Below, in pieces: positions 4,881 through 5,706 of a stretch of DNA of 5,706 nt. Under the pieces are notes generated by a model, which was not told where the DNA came from, made no database searches, and worked only from the letters and a program-made list of their open reading frames with translations. The position numbers and the translations under genes are program-made. Within the stretch, counting starts at the first letter, position 1. Each line of letters starts with the position of its first letter. This DNA comes from an uncultured bacterium (GTDB lineage Bacteria > Bacillota > Clostridia > Christensenellales > Pumilibacteraceae). The stretch lies in the NCBI GenBank assembly GCA_949747725.1, contig CATKFJ010000357.1, positions 1 to 5,706 on the forward strand, written 5' to 3'.

Positions 4881-5706
4881 AGATTAGCAAAGCAGATAAG
4901 ATAATAAATAAGCAGATCAAAAAGTCGAGGGTGGGACGCAAGGTAACGCCTAAAAAATGCGCGGATTATTTCTTTACCTATTTGGCGTTGATAGTTATCG
5001 CGGTCATTTTCGCGTTTCCGGTGCTGTGGCTTATACTCGCGTCGTTCAGCGAAAGCGGCTCGATGTACACGTTTAAGGGGTTCTTTCCGAGTTCGTACAG
5101 CACGGAAACGTTTAAAAAACTGTTTACCGATATCGAAATGTATAACTATCCGCGTTGGTTCGGCAATACGCTTATAATCGCCGTGGCGTCGGCGGTACTC
5201 GGAAGCTTGCTCGTCATACTCACTGCATACGTCATGTCGCGGTTTAGATTCGGCTCGCGTAAGGGGATCATGAAGACGACGATGGTGCTCGGTATGTTCC
5301 CGTCGTTCATGGCGATGACCGCGGTATATCTGCTTATGACGCAGTTCAATATGGTAGATAACCTTTGGGGTTTGGTGCTAATATATTCCGCAGGCGCGCC
5401 GATGGGATATCTTACGCAGAAAGGGTTTTTCGATACTATCAGCAATTCCATGTACGAAGCGGCGAGAATAGACGGCGCAAGCAACTTTAAGGTGTTTATA
5501 AGAATAACGTTGCCGATTGCGATGCCCATGATAGTGTACACGCTAATCACATCGTTCACTTGGCCGTGGTCGGATTTCATTCTGCCTAAACTGCTTTTGA
5601 AAAACAAAGACTTGTACACGGTAGCCGTAGGGCTTATGAGCTTGGGCGATACTGAGTTCGCGAGGTTTGCCGCCGGTTCGGTGTTTATAGCCGTGCCTAT
5701 AATAAT
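4877..5706 (+). CDS. malG: Sugar ABC transporter permease, MalG type (CUT1), C-terminus cut by the window edge
   Basis: The frame is open from the ATG at 4877 to the right edge: 276 complete codons plus two bases. MalG-type proteins are usually about 280-300 residues, so only the tail should be missing. A basic N-terminus (1-27) leads to a first helix (about 33-55) ending in FPVLWLILASF, a typical MalG start. Further helices lie near 97-119, 132-154, 163-178, 212-229 and 264 onward. The EAA loop is EAARIDGASNFKVFIRITLP (194-213), the contact site for the ATPase. SFTWPWSDFILPKLLL (226-241) is the conserved region after it. It pairs with the upstream MalF-type subunit to form the membrane channel. 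The ATGA overlap and AGGAGG site point to coupled translation. No ATPase gene is seen in the window. Confidence 0.93.
   Translation, partial: MKISKADKIINKQIKKSRVGRKVTPKKCADYFFTYLALIVIAVIFAFPVLWLILASFSESGSMYTFKGFFPSSYSTETFKKLFTDIEMYNYPRWFGNTLIIAVASAVLGSLLVILTAYVMSRFRFGSRKGIMKTTMVLGMFPSFMAMTAVYLLMTQFNMVDNLWGLVLIYSAGAPMGYLTQKGFFDTISNSMYEAARIDGASNFKVFIRITLPIAMPMIVYTLITSFTWPWSDFILPKLLLKNKDLYTVAVGLMSLGDTEFARFAAGSVFIAVPII
5451..5482 (+). repeat. Direct repeat copy 2: EAA-loop coding segment of the MalG-type gene
   Basis: This is the partner of 4531-4562, in the same orientation and exactly 920 bases downstream, with one mismatch in 32. It encodes YEAARIDGAS of the MalG-type EAA loop. Confidence 0.8.

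Overview
The window is one end of a starch- or maltodextrin-type sugar utilisation locus, probably from an anaerobic low-to-mid-GC Firmicute (Clostridia-like). That placement is an inference. It rests on purine-rich Shine-Dalgarno sites, a cytoplasmic Cys-rich GH13 enzyme, a lipoprotein solute-binding protein, heavy use of ATA for Ile, and short-gap or overlapping operon architecture. No rRNA or other phylogenetic marker is present, so the genus cannot be named from this sequence.

Layout. Positions 1-125 (minus strand) hold the first 41 codons of a LacI-family repressor, including its whole helix-turn-helix; the rest lies outside the window. Positions 126-216 are a 91-bp divergent control region. 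It has a consensus-like promoter reading left into the repressor and a promoter with an exact -10 but a weak -35 reading right into the operon. The two -10 hexamers overlap in one 10-bp palindrome. From 217 to the right edge there are four genes on the plus strand: a GH13 neopullulanase/cyclomaltodextrinase-type enzyme (217-1887), a CUT1 sugar-binding lipoprotein (1906-3417), a MalF-type permease with an N-terminal extension (3435-4880) and a MalG-type permease (4877 to beyond 5706). Gaps are 18, 17 and -4 bases, so they read as a single operon. There is no gene-free stretch over 300 bases, and no RNA gene, CRISPR array, mobile element or terminator was seen.

Working model. The lipoprotein captures an alpha-glucan oligosaccharide outside the cell. 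The MalF/MalG pair moves it across the membrane using an ATPase that is not encoded in the window. The GH13 enzyme, which has no signal peptide, cleaves it in the cytoplasm. The LacI-family protein probably represses the operon until a sugar inducer is present. Parts of this are family knowledge and inference; the exact substrate cannot be read from the sequence.

I did not find a new type of system. The points most worth a second look are the symmetric divergent promoter, a calcium-loop-like motif in the binding protein, the N-terminal extension of the MalF-type subunit, and a 32-base near-identical repeat encoding the EAA loops of both permeases.
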